64,000 nucleotides of DNA from Butyrivibrio sp. YAB3001 (GCF_900112195.1 NZ_FOKR01000007.1:55584-119583), one strand, 5' to 3'; numbered from the stretch's first letter, positions 52,178 through 62,494 are shown. Notes: generated by a model from the sequence alone, not told the origin. Made by a program: numbers and translations.

Positions 52178-53152
52178 TTAGCCGATAAATCTCTTATGTG
52201 ACAGCTTTACATTACTCTGCTTTACCATAGCGTATTGCATGGTTGTATCGATCTGATCATGACCAAGTAATTTCTGTACCTGTTCTACCGGCATACCTTT
52301 ATCAATTGCAGTTGTAGCCATAGTCCTTCGAAACTTATGTGGATAACAGTGGGTTACATTGGTCTTATCCCCCATCTTCTTTAGCATTATTTCCACTCCG
52401 CCCGCTTTCAATCTATGATGTGGGCTCTTTGTGCTGACAAACAGTGCGGGGTTTGGATCATTACGCATCTTCAGATACTTTTGAAGATGTATCTTTGTTC
52501 TTGCATCAAAATAGACTATGCGTTCTTTATCGCCTTTTCCCAAAACAACACACTCACGCTCTTCAAAATCGATATCATCTATATCGAGATTAACAAGTTC
52601 GCTAACGCGCACCCCTGTTGAGTTTAGCATATCTATTATGGCAAGATTTCTGAGAGCTTTGCATTCATCCCGTAGACGTTCCAGTTCCTCATCCGAATAC
52701 GTTTCCTTAACCGTAACTGATGTTTTTATCTTGTGAATTCTGCGCATTGGACTCTTGAAAATATAGTTTTCATCTTCAAGCCATCTGAAAAAGCTGGACA
52801 GAGTTCTTCTTACATTATCTACTGTAGCTTTACTCACACCATTGTTTTCCTGATAAGAAGACAAATAACTGCGCACATCATCAGTATTCATGACACAAAC
52901 ATTCTTCTCGGCTTTTTCAAGCATTTTTCCTATATTGAAGCGGTAGAGAAAAAGTGTGTTTTCCGACCTGCCCTCCAGCCTCTTGGTAGCGAGGAACATT
53001 TCCAGAAGCTCCTCAGAACTCTTCGTCAACAGGGTTGTGTCTTCCTGCCTGGCTATCTCGTCCAAGATATCCTTTAGCTTGAGCATCTGAGCATTGTCCA
53101 GAAATACTACCATTCTCTGCAAGATAAAGTTAATAGTTTCCTGATTCATCAT
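52178..53152 (-). CDS. Tyrosine recombinase (XerC/D-like integrase, 324 aa)
   Basis: N-terminal SAM-like domain (LEMFLATKRLEGRSENTLFL), catalytic Arg in STGVRVSEL, Lys in GKGDKER, His-x-x-Arg in HKFRRTMAT, His in LLGHDQIDTT and nucleophile Tyr in MQYAM. Complete active site. ATG at 53152 follows GAAGGAGGTACATTACCT. It may be the integrase of a degraded element or an accessory recombinase; no attachment site seen. Confidence 0.9.
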   Translation of the reverse strand: MMNQETINFILQRMVVFLDNAQMLKLKDILDEIARQEDTTLLTKSSEELLEMFLATKRLEGRSENTLFLYRFNIGKMLEKAEKNVCVMNTDDVRSYLSSYQENNGVSKATVDNVRRTLSSFFRWLEDENYIFKSPMRRIHKIKTSVTVKETYSDEELERLRDECKALRNLAIIDMLNSTGVRVSELVNLDIDDIDFEERECVVLGKGDKERIVYFDARTKIHLQKYLKMRNDPNPALFVSTKSPHHRLKAGGVEIMLKKMGDKTNVTHCYPHKFRRTMATTAIDKGMPVEQVQKLLGHDQIDTTMQYAMVKQSNVKLSHKRFIG

Positions 53153-53190
53153 AGGTAATGTACCTCCTTCTGAGGTCATTATAATGAATC

Positions 53191-53222
53191 CAAAAAGAAA
53201 AGGAGCCCCATAGTGAAGCTCC
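53191..53222 (-). terminator. Terminator behind the toxin-antitoxin operon
   Basis: Minus strand GGAGC / GCTCC stem followed by TTTTCTTTTT. A second, longer inverted repeat (AGTCTCATG / CATGAGACT) lies at 53234-53266 between it and the stop codon. Confidence 0.75.
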
Positions 53223-53270
53223 TAAGAAAACTCAGTCTCATGATAGTCTCAAAATTTCATGAGACTATTA

Positions 53271-53975
53271 CTATTTACTGTCTTTCTTCCTTTTTGCAGC
53301 CTCTAGCACGCTTGCCAGATTACCTTCATTAAGAAGTTTCGGATAATTATCATCGATATCCTTGAGAATTACCCGGTTATCCGATTCTGATGTTCTGGTA
53401 CTGTCATATAGCTCATCTAGGTTATGAGCAGCAAAGATACTCTCAAGTAGTTTCTTTGCTTCATCAGGATGGGACAGATTTTCAAATCCTCCATAAAAAT
53501 CCACGACCGCTTTCTCTATCTGCTCTCTTGTGATATTCTCTGACTTTATGATACCGACAGCATCTGACATATCATACTTGTACGGTCTCAATGACGCAAG
53601 TTTCATTGCTACATCGTACTCGGAAGGAAGCATCCTCGCTTCCAGAATATTTGCAAACAGCTTATAATGCTTGGAATACTGCCTGATCTTCTCAGTGTAT
53701 GAACTTGTTTTTCTGAATTCCTCATTGATCCAACCTGTTGGCAGTCCATTTTTGTCGCCTACGGTATTTATTGCATCCTTCATTGAAGAAGAGGCAAAAA
53801 TCAAACTATCAATATCCGTTGTAGAAGCCCGGAAGCCATATTTGGACACTATTGCTGCTCCACCTATGATAACAATCTCTGCCGGTGTATTTTTTCTATT
53901 GATCTTCTTATACTCTTTTGCAAGTTGGAACAGCAGATTGTCTATATTATCTTTCGTAAATAAAACCTTATCCAT
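53271..53975 (-). CDS. Nucleotidyltransferase toxin, AbiEii/DUF6036-like (234 aa)
   Basis: Nucleotidyltransferase core IVIIGGAAIVSKYGFRASTT followed by DID (about 34-56), then a helical C-terminus with VAMKLASLRPYKYDMSD (about 122-138). Such proteins are AbiEii-like toxins that modify tRNA or related targets. It overlaps the upstream HTH gene by 8 bases, as in AbiE-type pairs. Confidence 0.8.
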   Translation of the reverse strand: MDKVLFTKDNIDNLLFQLAKEYKKINRKNTPAEIVIIGGAAIVSKYGFRASTTDIDSLIFASSSMKDAINTVGDKNGLPTGWINEEFRKTSSYTEKIRQYSKHYKLFANILEARMLPSEYDVAMKLASLRPYKYDMSDAVGIIKSENITREQIEKAVVDFYGGFENLSHPDEAKKLLESIFAAHNLDELYDSTRTSESDNRVILKDIDDNYPKLLNEGNLASVLEAAKRKKDSK

Positions 53976-54528
53976 TTATAATCTCGCATTCTACTATATT
54001 AAAATTAAGGAACTCGGGAATTGCGTGATTCAAAGCTTCTTGTTGCGCATCTTTTCCCAAAAGCATTTCTGATAACTCTGTATCAGCGGGAAAAACCGGC
54101 TTTTCCAACTTATACCTCCTGATTTCATCGTACTCAGTACACTTTGGAAGGTCGTTCCGCTTGCTCAGATAATCAAGCATTGCAAGAAGATAAAAAGCTT
54201 CTGCTTTCATATCCAATTTCCAGTAATAATCTATCTTTTTCTTTTCCAAAAGGTCGATAACGTAATCTATCTCACCAATACGATTTACTAGATGACACTG
54301 CTCACTTCTGAAAAGGTTGAAGGAATGATTCTTATCGCACAACGTAAGAAGCTCATCTATTGTGAGGTTAAGAGCATCAGCTATCTTTTTCACAACGCCA
54401 AGAGCACAGTTAAGGATATCCACCTTCCCATTAACAATGTTAAAAACCGTAGGATAAGCAACCAGAGCGCTATTCGCCACTTTATATATAGATATACTGT
54501 TGTCTTCAAGATATTGCTTAATGTACAT
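53968..54528 (-). CDS. HTH antitoxin partner (186 aa)
   Basis: N-terminal helix-turn-helix of the XRE kind (SISIYKVANSALVAYPTVFN, INGKVDILNCALGVVKKIAD) with a C-terminal helical domain. ATG after AAGGAGGATGCGACT. First gene of the pair; likely represses its own promoter through the palindrome at 54569-54590. Confidence 0.75.
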   Translation of the reverse strand: MYIKQYLEDNSISIYKVANSALVAYPTVFNIVNGKVDILNCALGVVKKIADALNLTIDELLTLCDKNHSFNLFRSEQCHLVNRIGEIDYVIDLLEKKKIDYYWKLDMKAEAFYLLAMLDYLSKRNDLPKCTEYDEIRRYKLEKPVFPADTELSEMLLGKDAQQEALNHAIPEFLNFNIVECEIING

Positions 54529-54568
54529 AGTCGCATCCTCCTTCCACCTTTATTATATACTTAGAATT

Positions 54569-54590
54569 ATATATACGCAAGCGTATATAT
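54569..54590 (-). promoter_or_regulatory. Palindromic operator of the toxin-antitoxin operon
   Basis: ATATATACGC-AA-GCGTATATAT, 10-bp perfect arms, about 41 bases upstream of the HTH start. Confidence 0.7.
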
Positions 54591-54753
54591 GCTATCAGAA
54601 AAAATATCCGGGCAATGCGCCCGGATGAATTATTATGCAGATTATACACCGCTTGTGAAGCAAATAACAACCATTTTAAACTGTAAGATATCTTACTATC
54701 GCCTTATCCCAACAAATTCTTTAGGTTTCAAAAAATAGTGCTGTGCTTCAAAA

Positions 54754-56241
54754 CTATGCCACTTGATGCTTCTTAAATATATGTCCAGCAAATATTGTAA
54801 AAAGCACCGTGAAAACTATGTACACAATAATTATCATCTCAATATACGAATAAACATGGCCTGCGATCTGATAACTGTTATACGTTTTTAATACATCCCT
54901 CATATCTACCACATGCAGGGGGAATAAATAGCAAATACGATTCCATAATCTGCTTGTTTTTGATGATTGCAAAAATACTGTTCCAAAAAAGACAAACATA
55001 TCAATCGCTAATACTGCAACTTGGTTTTTACAAGCCGCAGAGATAAACAAAGAAATTCCAGTTAATAATGCTGCCAGCAAAATAATGATAATCAGATTAA
55101 GCATACATGCTTGCGCCGCATTCAACTGATACGGAATTATGGTATTCCATAATTGTACCGGCAAATCCCAACCATCTATTCCAAATATAGCAACATGAAT
55201 CAACGATCCCGTCAGGCAACATGCCATCATATAAAATACTGTAAAGACAAAGGCGACTATTATTTTTGCATGTACCAGTTTTGTCCTGCCATTTTTTGAG
55301 CAAAACAGCAAAGAATCTGTTCGATCATAGATCTCACCTGCGAATACCGGGGCAATACAAACACTGATGACTACTAACTCAAAGCATAGAAAGCAAATAC
55401 TTTTCCAAATATTGTCCCATGCTTCCCTGCTTCCCCACTTAAATGGCGTATTTATTGATTCAGCTTTTTCTAACCAGTATTCTTTTTCTTTGTCAGTATA
55501 ATTGCCATAAGAGTAATCAGCATTCAAGACTTTATCAATCTTCTCAACCCTATTTTCATAAAACCTAGCACCATTTACTGTGCTGATTCTATTCAAATCC
55601 TCCAAGCTTCCATCTGACTCATCCCACTTACCTTGCCAGATGATTTGACCTGATTTCATCATTATCACTCTGTCGGCAATATGTTCAACATCCGACACAA
55701 TATGAGTTGATAAAAGTACTATGTTGCTCTTTCCTATTTCTTCGATTAGATTACGGAATCTTACACGTTCTTTGGGATCCAAACCTGCTGTCGGCTCATC
55801 CAATATCAGAACCTCCGGTCTGTTAATAAGTGCTTGCGCGATTCCCAATCTTTGTTTCATTCCTCCGGAATAAGTTTTGATTTTCTTTTTAGCAACATCA
55901 GAAAGAGAGACCATTTCTAATAATTCCCTTGATCTGGCTATAGCATCTCTCTTACTCAAACCCTTAAGTGAAGAAAAATACATCATAAAGTCCCATCCGG
56001 AAAACTCCGGGTAATAGCCAAAATCCTGTGGCAAATATCCCAATACATCTCTGTAGCTCTCTTCCGATACAGGGACACCGTTATACGTAATATAACGGAT
56101 TCGTCCACATAAATGTGCGGTTAAAATCAAAAAAATTTTCAAACCACAACCATCGAGATAACAGCCATTAAGAAAGACCTTCGAAAAACTGACTTTCTGA
56201 AGGTCTTTACACAAGCCATTATTCCATATTCTACACCCCAA
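54754..56241 (-). pseudogene. Chimeric ABC gene: ATPase without Walker A fused to half a permease
   Basis: The meaningful part begins near 56100 with RYITYNGVPVSEESYRDVLG, continues through Q-loop GYLPQDFGYYPEF, signature YSGGMKQRLG and Walker B VLILDEPTAGLD, and then passes directly into the second half of an ABC-2-type permease (WKSICFLCFELVVISVCIAP ... IYDRTDSLLFCSKNGRTKL). The N-terminal ATPase part with Walker A is absent, and so is the front half of the permease. The frame before residue ~45 is not protein-like and contains a hairpin. A two-gene transporter was collapsed by deletion. Confidence 0.75.
56173..56208 (-). terminator. Hairpin between the phosphotransferase remnant and the ABC remnant
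   Basis: AAAGACCTTC (56173-56182) pairs with GAAGGTCTTT (56199-56208), loop of 16 bases. T-rich on both sides; may stop transcription in either direction. Confidence 0.55.
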
Positions 56242-56588
56242 AATGTATCACAAACTTCCGCTCCCTCTCTGCATTGAATTTCTCATTAACAGTTCCTGCC
56301 CACTGCAGTACACTAGATGCAATCGGATTACTATAGCCCAAGCATTCCAGATCAATTACAAAAGGTTCCCCCTTATCCCACATGATATTCTTGGGATCCA
56401 TGTCATCATTAATTATTGCTCTCATCTGAGGAAGCAGTTTTCTGGCTTCATTAAGTTTATCCCGTGCATGTCTTATCTGTTTCTACTATATACATCTGAT
56501 GCATTAAGCCGCCTGACACAGGAGAAATATCACCCACAAGTTCTCCCAAATCATATTTTATAAGCAATGCTTTTAATATATTTTCCAT
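56231..56588 (-). pseudogene. Phosphotransferase (APH-like kinase) gene with internal deletion
   Basis: ATG at 56588 starts MENILKALLIKYDLGELVGD ... GGLMHQMYIVETDKT, then a frame break; the rest (DKLNEARKLLPQMRAII ... DDMDPKNIMWDKGEPFVIDL) holds the kinase catalytic loop and metal Asp of the aminoglycoside/choline phosphotransferase fold. About 150 middle residues are missing. Confidence 0.75.
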
Positions 56589-56620
56589 ACACCTCTGTTA
56601 GTTGATGCCTTTATATTTCC

Positions 56621-57097
56621 TCACAACTCTTTCCTAAAGAATCTGTTCATGGTACTATGAACCACCTCTTTCGGGCGCTCAATCTCTTTATATCCCTTCT
56701 TTTCATAGATATGAATTGCGGCCTGAAGATTGTCATGAGTTTCAAGATATGAAACCTTATACCCAGCTTCTCGCATCCTATCTTCAATATAGTCTATCAA
56801 TTCGGAACCAAATCCTAAGCCTTTAGCCGCATCCGTAAGATAGAGCTTTTGTAACTCAGCAGTATCTTTCATCGGTTCAAATCTGGCAAATCCGATTCCA
56901 CCTATAACTTCACCATTATCACCCTCGATTACATAGTATTTACGCTCATTATTGCCATAGTAATCACTAAGGTGGTCCAGTCCTTCGTCAAAGTATACCG
57001 TTCCCGGAATATCAAGATTAAACTGCTTCAGGTTGTTCCTGACAAGTGCAGCTACTGCAGCATTGTCAGCCGCTGTCATTTCTCTGTATTTAAGCAT
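56621..57097 (-). CDS. GNAT-family N-acetyltransferase (158 aa)
   Basis: GNAT fold with EVIGGIGFARF (beta 4), LQKLYLTDAAKGLGFGSELI (acetyl-CoA loop, R/QxxGxG/A as KGLGFG) and ETHDNLQAAIHIYEKKGYKE. Substrate unknown. ATG at 57097 chosen; the TTG at 57112 directly touches its purine-rich stretch. Confidence 0.8.
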   Translation of the reverse strand: MLKYREMTAADNAAVAALVRNNLKQFNLDIPGTVYFDEGLDHLSDYYGNNERKYYVIEGDNGEVIGGIGFARFEPMKDTAELQKLYLTDAAKGLGFGSELIDYIEDRMREAGYKVSYLETHDNLQAAIHIYEKKGYKEIERPKEVVHSTMNRFFRKEL

Positions 57098-57200
57098 TGT
57101 TATTTTGCCCAATCCTCTTTCTTAATTTCCATTTCTATGACATTCCATGGATAAAAGTTGTCCGGTGATTTCTTCATTTTCAGTGATGAAATCCTGAATA

Positions 57201-60200
57201 TCACTCGGCACTCTTAAGAGATTCGACCATATTGATAGTTCTTATTACAATAAACGCAAAGGCATTAACTGTTAAAGCGAATATTATGGTTAAACCTATT
57301 GCTTTTACATAGCTCTCAGTATGAATATGCCTTCCAAACATGACCTGATTTATTTCTATTGTAGTTATAAGCCATCCATGAAGATATTTACCAAATATCA
57401 TTCCAGCCACTATTCCAATAGCTGTCATCACCATGTTTTCACGATAAGTATAGGCTGCCGTTTCCCCGTCAGTAAAGCCCAGAACCTTAAGGGTTGCCAG
57501 CTCCCTCAGTCTTTCTGTGATATTGATATTCATCAGGTTATACAAAACTATGAATGCCAGCGCCGCTGCGGATACAATAATTATCATTACTGCATAATTG
57601 ACACTGTTAAAGCTGTCTGTAAAGCGATCTACCACTTCACTGACATTGGTATAGGCGGATACCCCCTTCATAGATACAAGTTTGGAAGAGAGTTCGTCCT
57701 GGTTTGCCCCTTCTGTGAGATTCATCATTATAAGATTGCTATCCGGAACGTCACTTCCTGATATTTCCTTATAATAAGACTCAGTCATAAAAATATAATG
57801 ATATACATAATTCTCAAAGGTATCCGTTATCTTAATACTCACCCTTTTGTCATTGTTAAGAGTTATGGAAACAGTATCTCCTGCCTTTACCCCCAGTTCG
57901 TCTGCCAGCTTTTCATTTAATATGGCTCCAGTGTCATCAAAAGCCACTTTTTCCTCATCCAGTCTGTGCCTCAGTTTATAAAAGGTGCTAAAGCTATCCA
58001 TGTCTGTAACAGGCATTAAGTATACACTTTCCACAAGACCATCCTCTGAATAAACGTCAGTGGTTCCCTGGTAAAAAGCTCCATATTCTTCTACAAGCTC
58101 GTTCTCAGCCAATTCTTTAGTAATTGCTTCTAGGCGAGCCATGGAAATATTGTCACTAAGACCTATTGAAGCATCATAAGGATTAATTTTGCTAAATTGA
58201 TCATCCAAAATGTCATAAATACTGTCATGGAGCCCAAAACCTGTTACAAGAAGTCCTGCACAGCCTGCAATCCCCACTACTGTCATCCAGAATCTTTGCT
58301 GATACCTGAAAAGATTTCTGGACGCAATTTTATGAGTAAAACGCATATGCTTCCAGATAAACTCAATCCTTTCAAGCCATATTCTTTTACCGGGTTTGGG
58401 AGCCTTAGGTCTCATAAGGTTGGCAGGTGTATCGGTCAAAGTTGACATACATGCAAGAGTTGCCGTCACTGACAACGCCCCCACTGAGGTCAAAATAGCA
58501 GGTATTACCACGTCCCACTGAGCTTTGTAGCTGATAGGTGGGAGATAATACATTATAAGCCATGCTGTATAGATAAAAAACGGAATTCCTATGCAGCCTA
58601 CAACAGCACCAGTTATACCTCCTAAAAGAGAAGCCAAAGCCGCATACCCTATATATTTTACTGAAATAGACAGTTTACTATATCCAAGAGCCTTAAAGGT
58701 TCCTATCTCAGTTCGCATCTCTTCGATCATTCTTGTTACAGTTGTCAGGCAGGACAAAGCTGCCACCAAAAAGAAAATAACCGGAAAGACATTAGCAAGA
58801 TTGCCCATTCTCCCTGAATCCTGACCAAACCCCACATAACCAATATTGGAATTCCTATCCAGAACATATATTTCGCCATCTTCTATATCATCTATCTCAT
58901 TCTGAGCATCCTCAAGTTCCTTTTCGGCATCAGATAGCTCTTTTTCCGCATCGGCTCGTGCATCTTCATATTCTTTTAAGCCCTTTTCATAATCTTTCTT
59001 TCCTTCCTCCAGCTGTTCGATGCCTTCTTCATATTCAGTTTGTGCCTTATTCAATTGTGACATGCCGGATTTATAAGCAGCTTTAGCTTCTTCAAGCTGT
59101 GCCAAACCTGCATTATATTCCTGCATACCGGCAGCATACTGAGCCTGAAGCACTGCCTTCATGGCATCATTAGTGCCTTCAGGTATACTATCAATCTGTA
59201 CCAGTAATGCGTCCAGGCTTTCTTTGGTCTGATTTAAAGTACTTTCCGATTCATCAAGCTGCTTTTTAGTGTTATTCAGCTTATTTCTGTTACTTGCTAT
59301 GGTTTTAGAGGCTTCTTCAAGCTTTGCCTCATTATCATCAATTTCAGCTGCAGCGTCATCCAAGTCTTTCTTTGCATCAGCAAGTTCTTTATCCGATTCT
59401 GCTTTGGCGTCATTATATTCCTCTTTTGCCTCATCAAGCTCTGCCTGAGCATCACTTACAATGCCGTCATGTCTTACAGTAAGCCTTTCCTCAGCTATAG
59501 GCTCTATCTTATCAACCATCTTTTCCATCAGCTCATCATAAGCATCTTCATAGGCATATAAGTCTTCAGTTCCATCCAGCGTCAGATAAATTCCTGTACA
59601 GTAGTCACAATCAAACTCTTGCTTAGGAACACAAACCCATGCAGAAACAGAACCCGTCCCAATTGAAGATGAGCCCCTAATCAAAGATATATATAATGGA
59701 TTGTCGGCAATTCCTACGATAGTGTAGGTATGATCAAGCAGAATGTCCTCCTGATCGGCAAGATCAACTGTAAAGCTGTCTCCAATTTTCAGATCAAGTT
59801 CATCCAAAAAGCTCTGCTCCGTAACACATTCGCCCTTTTGGGAAGGCATGCGGCCTTCTTTAAGCCGCAGCATATTAATGCTGTCAGGCTCAGACAAAAT
59901 AGTAATTGTCAGCCCATCAGCAATAGCATCAATGGAATTAACCGCCTCAGCTTCTTTTACTCCTTCTATAGTTTCAAAAGCTGTTACATCATCCTCTGTA
60001 AGCCCCAAGGTAGATAGTATACGGATGTCCATAAAATTATAATCCTTAAAATACTTATCTGCGCTGTACCACATATCCGGCTTGGTAGCCCTAAGTCCTG
60101 ATAAAAAGGCTACTGCCAATCCGGATAAAGCAAACAGAGAAAAGAATTTTCTGCGGCTTTTATGAATTTCTCTAAAAAAATCTGTTATTAAAGCTTTTTT

Positions 60201-60203
60201 CAA
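57201..60203 (-). CDS. MacB/FtsX-type ABC permease with long coiled coil (1000 aa)
   Basis: Two FtsX domains (first with LVAALSCLTTVTRMIEEMRT, second near the C-terminus with LAFIVLYNLMNINITERLRE) plus a third membrane block around 620-650. Between the N-terminal helix and the first FtsX domain lies an extracytoplasmic region including a ~200-residue coiled coil (about 250-455: DAKEEYNDAKAESDKELADA and similar Glu/Lys/Ala heptads). TTG start, AAAGGA upstream. Partner of the ATPase at 60245. Exports peptides or lipids, or transmits a signal across the wall; substrate unknown. Confidence 0.85.
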   Translation of the reverse strand: MKKALITDFFREIHKSRRKFFSLFALSGLAVAFLSGLRATKPDMWYSADKYFKDYNFMDIRILSTLGLTEDDVTAFETIEGVKEAEAVNSIDAIADGLTITILSEPDSINMLRLKEGRMPSQKGECVTEQSFLDELDLKIGDSFTVDLADQEDILLDHTYTIVGIADNPLYISLIRGSSSIGTGSVSAWVCVPKQEFDCDYCTGIYLTLDGTEDLYAYEDAYDELMEKMVDKIEPIAEERLTVRHDGIVSDAQAELDEAKEEYNDAKAESDKELADAKKDLDDAAAEIDDNEAKLEEASKTIASNRNKLNNTKKQLDESESTLNQTKESLDALLVQIDSIPEGTNDAMKAVLQAQYAAGMQEYNAGLAQLEEAKAAYKSGMSQLNKAQTEYEEGIEQLEEGKKDYEKGLKEYEDARADAEKELSDAEKELEDAQNEIDDIEDGEIYVLDRNSNIGYVGFGQDSGRMGNLANVFPVIFFLVAALSCLTTVTRMIEEMRTEIGTFKALGYSKLSISVKYIGYAALASLLGGITGAVVGCIGIPFFIYTAWLIMYYLPPISYKAQWDVVIPAILTSVGALSVTATLACMSTLTDTPANLMRPKAPKPGKRIWLERIEFIWKHMRFTHKIASRNLFRYQQRFWMTVVGIAGCAGLLVTGFGLHDSIYDILDDQFSKINPYDASIGLSDNISMARLEAITKELAENELVEEYGAFYQGTTDVYSEDGLVESVYLMPVTDMDSFSTFYKLRHRLDEEKVAFDDTGAILNEKLADELGVKAGDTVSITLNNDKRVSIKITDTFENYVYHYIFMTESYYKEISGSDVPDSNLIMMNLTEGANQDELSSKLVSMKGVSAYTNVSEVVDRFTDSFNSVNYAVMIIIVSAAALAFIVLYNLMNINITERLRELATLKVLGFTDGETAAYTYRENMVMTAIGIVAGMIFGKYLHGWLITTIEINQVMFGRHIHTESYVKAIGLTIIFALTVNAFAFIVIRTINMVESLKSAE

Positions 60204-60244
60204 CGAATTATCCTTTATAAAGCAAACGGCTATAGGTTAGACTT

Positions 60245-60946
60245 TTACCATTCTATTTGTTCTACCGGCATTGGGTTATCGTTGTACTCTTCCTTATCCA
60301 CCTTACCGTTCTTAATGTGAATAACATGGTCAGCCATCGGACACAGGGCTGTGTTATGAGTGATAACAATAACGGTCATTTCTTTCATTTTGCAGGTATC
60401 CTGCAAAAGCTTTAATATCTGCTTGCCGGTAACATAGTCCAACGCTCCCGTAGGTTCATCGCACAACAATAGTTTGGGATTTTTAGCTAGAGCTCTTGCA
60501 ATCGCAACTCTTTGCTGTTCACCTCCGGAAAGCTGTGACGGGAAATTTTTTTGGCGATTATCAAGTCCCACATGTTCTAATACTTCATTGGGCGGTAAAG
60601 GGTCTTTACATATCTGGGCTGCAAGTTCCACATTTTCAAGAGCTGTAAGATTTTGCACCAGATTATAAAACTGAAACACAAATCCAATGTCATATCGGCG
60701 ATATTTTGTCAGTTGTCTTGCATTCATCCCAGATATCTGAACATCGTCCACATATATATATCCGCTGTCACATTTGTCCATGCCTCCAAGCATGTTAAGT
60801 ACAGTGGTCTTACCTGCTCCGGAAGGCCCTACAATTATTGCAAATTCTCCTTTTTTAATTTCGAAGGAGATTTCATCAACTGCCTTGATGGTGACTTCGC
60901 CCATAGTATATTGTCTTGTAACATTTTGAAAACTGATGTATTCCAT
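60245..60946 (-). CDS. ABC transporter ATPase, MacB/LolD type (233 aa)
   Basis: Walker [11 protein letters not shown] (about 38-47), Q-loop [13 protein letters not shown], signature [15 protein letters not shown] (about 137), Walker [13 protein letters not shown] and H-loop VIVITHN. ATG at 60946 after AAAGGATTTATGT; an ATG 11 codons earlier lacks a site. Energises the adjacent FtsX-type permease (41-base gap). Confidence 0.9.
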   Translation of the reverse strand: MEYISFQNVTRQYTMGEVTIKAVDEISFEIKKGEFAIIVGPSGAGKTTVLNMLGGMDKCDSGYIYVDDVQISGMNARQLTKYRRYDIGFVFQFYNLVQNLTALENVELAAQICKDPLPPNEVLEHVGLDNRQKNFPSQLSGGEQQRVAIARALAKNPKLLLCDEPTGALDYVTGKQILKLLQDTCKMKEMTVIVITHNTALCPMADHVIHIKNGKVDKEEYNDNPMPVEQIEW

Positions 60947-60982
60947 ACATAAATCCTTTATTAAAACAATTGCCGACATTCT

Positions 60983-61144
60983 CGCGCCGAGCGCGAGTGC
61001 ACATCCATAGCGGAGCGTTTTTTATTGAATAGAAATTTCCTATTCTATAAAAAATGAGCATGGAGATAGAATATATCCCCATGCTCGTTCATTATATCAC
61101 TATTATAATTTGAAAATGTGCGGTTTATAGCATTTTTATAAATA
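60983..61144 (-). repeat. Dispersed intergenic element, copy 2
   Basis: Same layout as 27011-27176: terminator hairpin (GAGCATGGGGATA / TATCTCCATGCTC then ATTTTTT), second hairpin (CTATTC / GAATAG), the identical 36-base block (60991-61026) and a CTCGCGC-TCG-GCGCGAG palindrome. The second-hairpin arms differ between copies while pairing is kept. Confidence 0.8.
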
Positions 61145-61285
61145 TAATTGTCTATAAATCAAATCATAGAACATCCTTCCCCAAGGCTGCTCTACCATGT
61201 TTCTGTAGTCTTTAATTGTCCCAGCCATATTTTTCTCCATCATGTCTTAAAAAATGCATTTGTCAATTACTATCTCAAAGAAGTT

Positions 61286-61495
61286 TTAAACAGCTTTTTC
61301 ATTGTCTTTTTCTCCAAGATACTCTACGATAGGTTCTATGTACTTAACATCGGAGATATCGTAGGATGAAGACATAATCTCAGCCGCTTCCTTTTCTTTC
61401 TCTGTAGCATTTTTCTTGTTCTTAAGAGCTGACACAAACATCTTCATGGCAAGCTTGTATTGGGGCTTCATTCTTTCATAGTTAAAGCCACCCTG
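61286..61495 (-). pseudogene. C-terminal remnant, possibly of a flavodoxin-type protein
   Basis: Frame QGGFNYERMKPQYKLAMKMF ... NATEKEKEAAEIMSSS ... KDNEKAV, open from a TAA near 61494 with no ribosome binding site. It looks like the helical end of a larger, possibly flavodoxin-like protein; identification is tentative. It starts just behind the aldo/keto reductase gene. Confidence 0.4.
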
Positions 61496-61505
61496 TTATT
61501 CTGTG

Positions 61506-62432
61506 TTATGGTAAAAATTTCCCGGAAGAAAGGTACAGTCTGTACCACTCTTCGTGTGTAAGTTCAATCTTGTCTGCTTCTGCCATCTCAGTCAGATGCA
61601 CTGGGTTCATGGTTCCAGCTATTACCTGCATTTTCGCAGGATGTCTTAATATCCAGGCTATGGCAATTGCAGCTTTTGTAACACCATACTGCTCTGCCAG
61701 TTCTCCCAATACCTTGTTCAGCTCAGGAAACTCAGGATTATCAATGAACATTCCCTTGAACATTCCATGCTGCAGAGGAGACCATGCCTGAATGGTAATG
61801 TCGCTTAAACGGCAGTAATCAAGTGCCCCACCATCGCGCATAACAGACATATCTGTGGTCTTATTATTCATGTAAAGATCCTGATCAATGAGCTGTGACT
61901 GCTCCAGAGAGAGCTGCAGCTGGTTGATCTTTAGAGGCTGCTTTACATACTTTTTCAAAAGCTCAATCTGCATCGGCATGGTATTGCTCACGCCGAAATA
62001 TCTTACCTTGCCTGCAGCTTCCAGCTCATCAAAGGCCTCCGCTATCTGCTCAGGGTCATAGAGAAGATCCGGTCTGTGAAGAAGGAGCACATCAATATAC
62101 TCCATCTTAAGTCTCTTCAGAATCCCGTCCACGCTCTCTATGATATTTGACTTCCTCCAGTCAAATATCTGCTTGTCGAATCTGAGTCCGCACTTTGACT
62201 GGATGATCAGGTCTTCTCTTTTCACATCTGTAAGCGCAATAGCATCGCCAAATCTGGTCTCCGCCTCACCATCGCCATAACAGGTAGCATGGTCAATGTA
62301 ATTAATACCCAGCGATACGGCTGTTTCGATCATTTTTGCTGCAGCCTCTGTGCTGAGGGCAGGCATTCTCATACATCCCAGAATCAGTCTTGATGCACTT
62401 TCAGGTCCATTTGCTATGTTAATTGTCTGCAT
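61506..62432 (-). CDS. Aldo/keto reductase (308 aa)
   Basis: TIM-barrel NAD(P)H oxidoreductase of the YdhF type: Asp in GINYIDHATCYGDGEAE (catalytic Asp/Tyr, about 45-58), Lys in IQSKCGLR (about 78) and His in VLLLHRPD (about 118). ATG after GGAAGGAGTATTAACTA. Substrate unknown. Confidence 0.9.
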   Translation of the reverse strand: MQTINIANGPESASRLILGCMRMPALSTEAAAKMIETAVSLGINYIDHATCYGDGEAETRFGDAIALTDVKREDLIIQSKCGLRFDKQIFDWRKSNIIESVDGILKRLKMEYIDVLLLHRPDLLYDPEQIAEAFDELEAAGKVRYFGVSNTMPMQIELLKKYVKQPLKINQLQLSLEQSQLIDQDLYMNNKTTDMSVMRDGGALDYCRLSDITIQAWSPLQHGMFKGMFIDNPEFPELNKVLGELAEQYGVTKAAIAIAWILRHPAKMQVIAGTMNPVHLTEMAEADKIELTHEEWYRLYLSSGKFLP

Positions 62433-62494
62433 TAGTTAATACTCCTTCCGTAACTGTTTTGTCATAACTCAGGGTTTGATTCCTGTTTTCCAAA

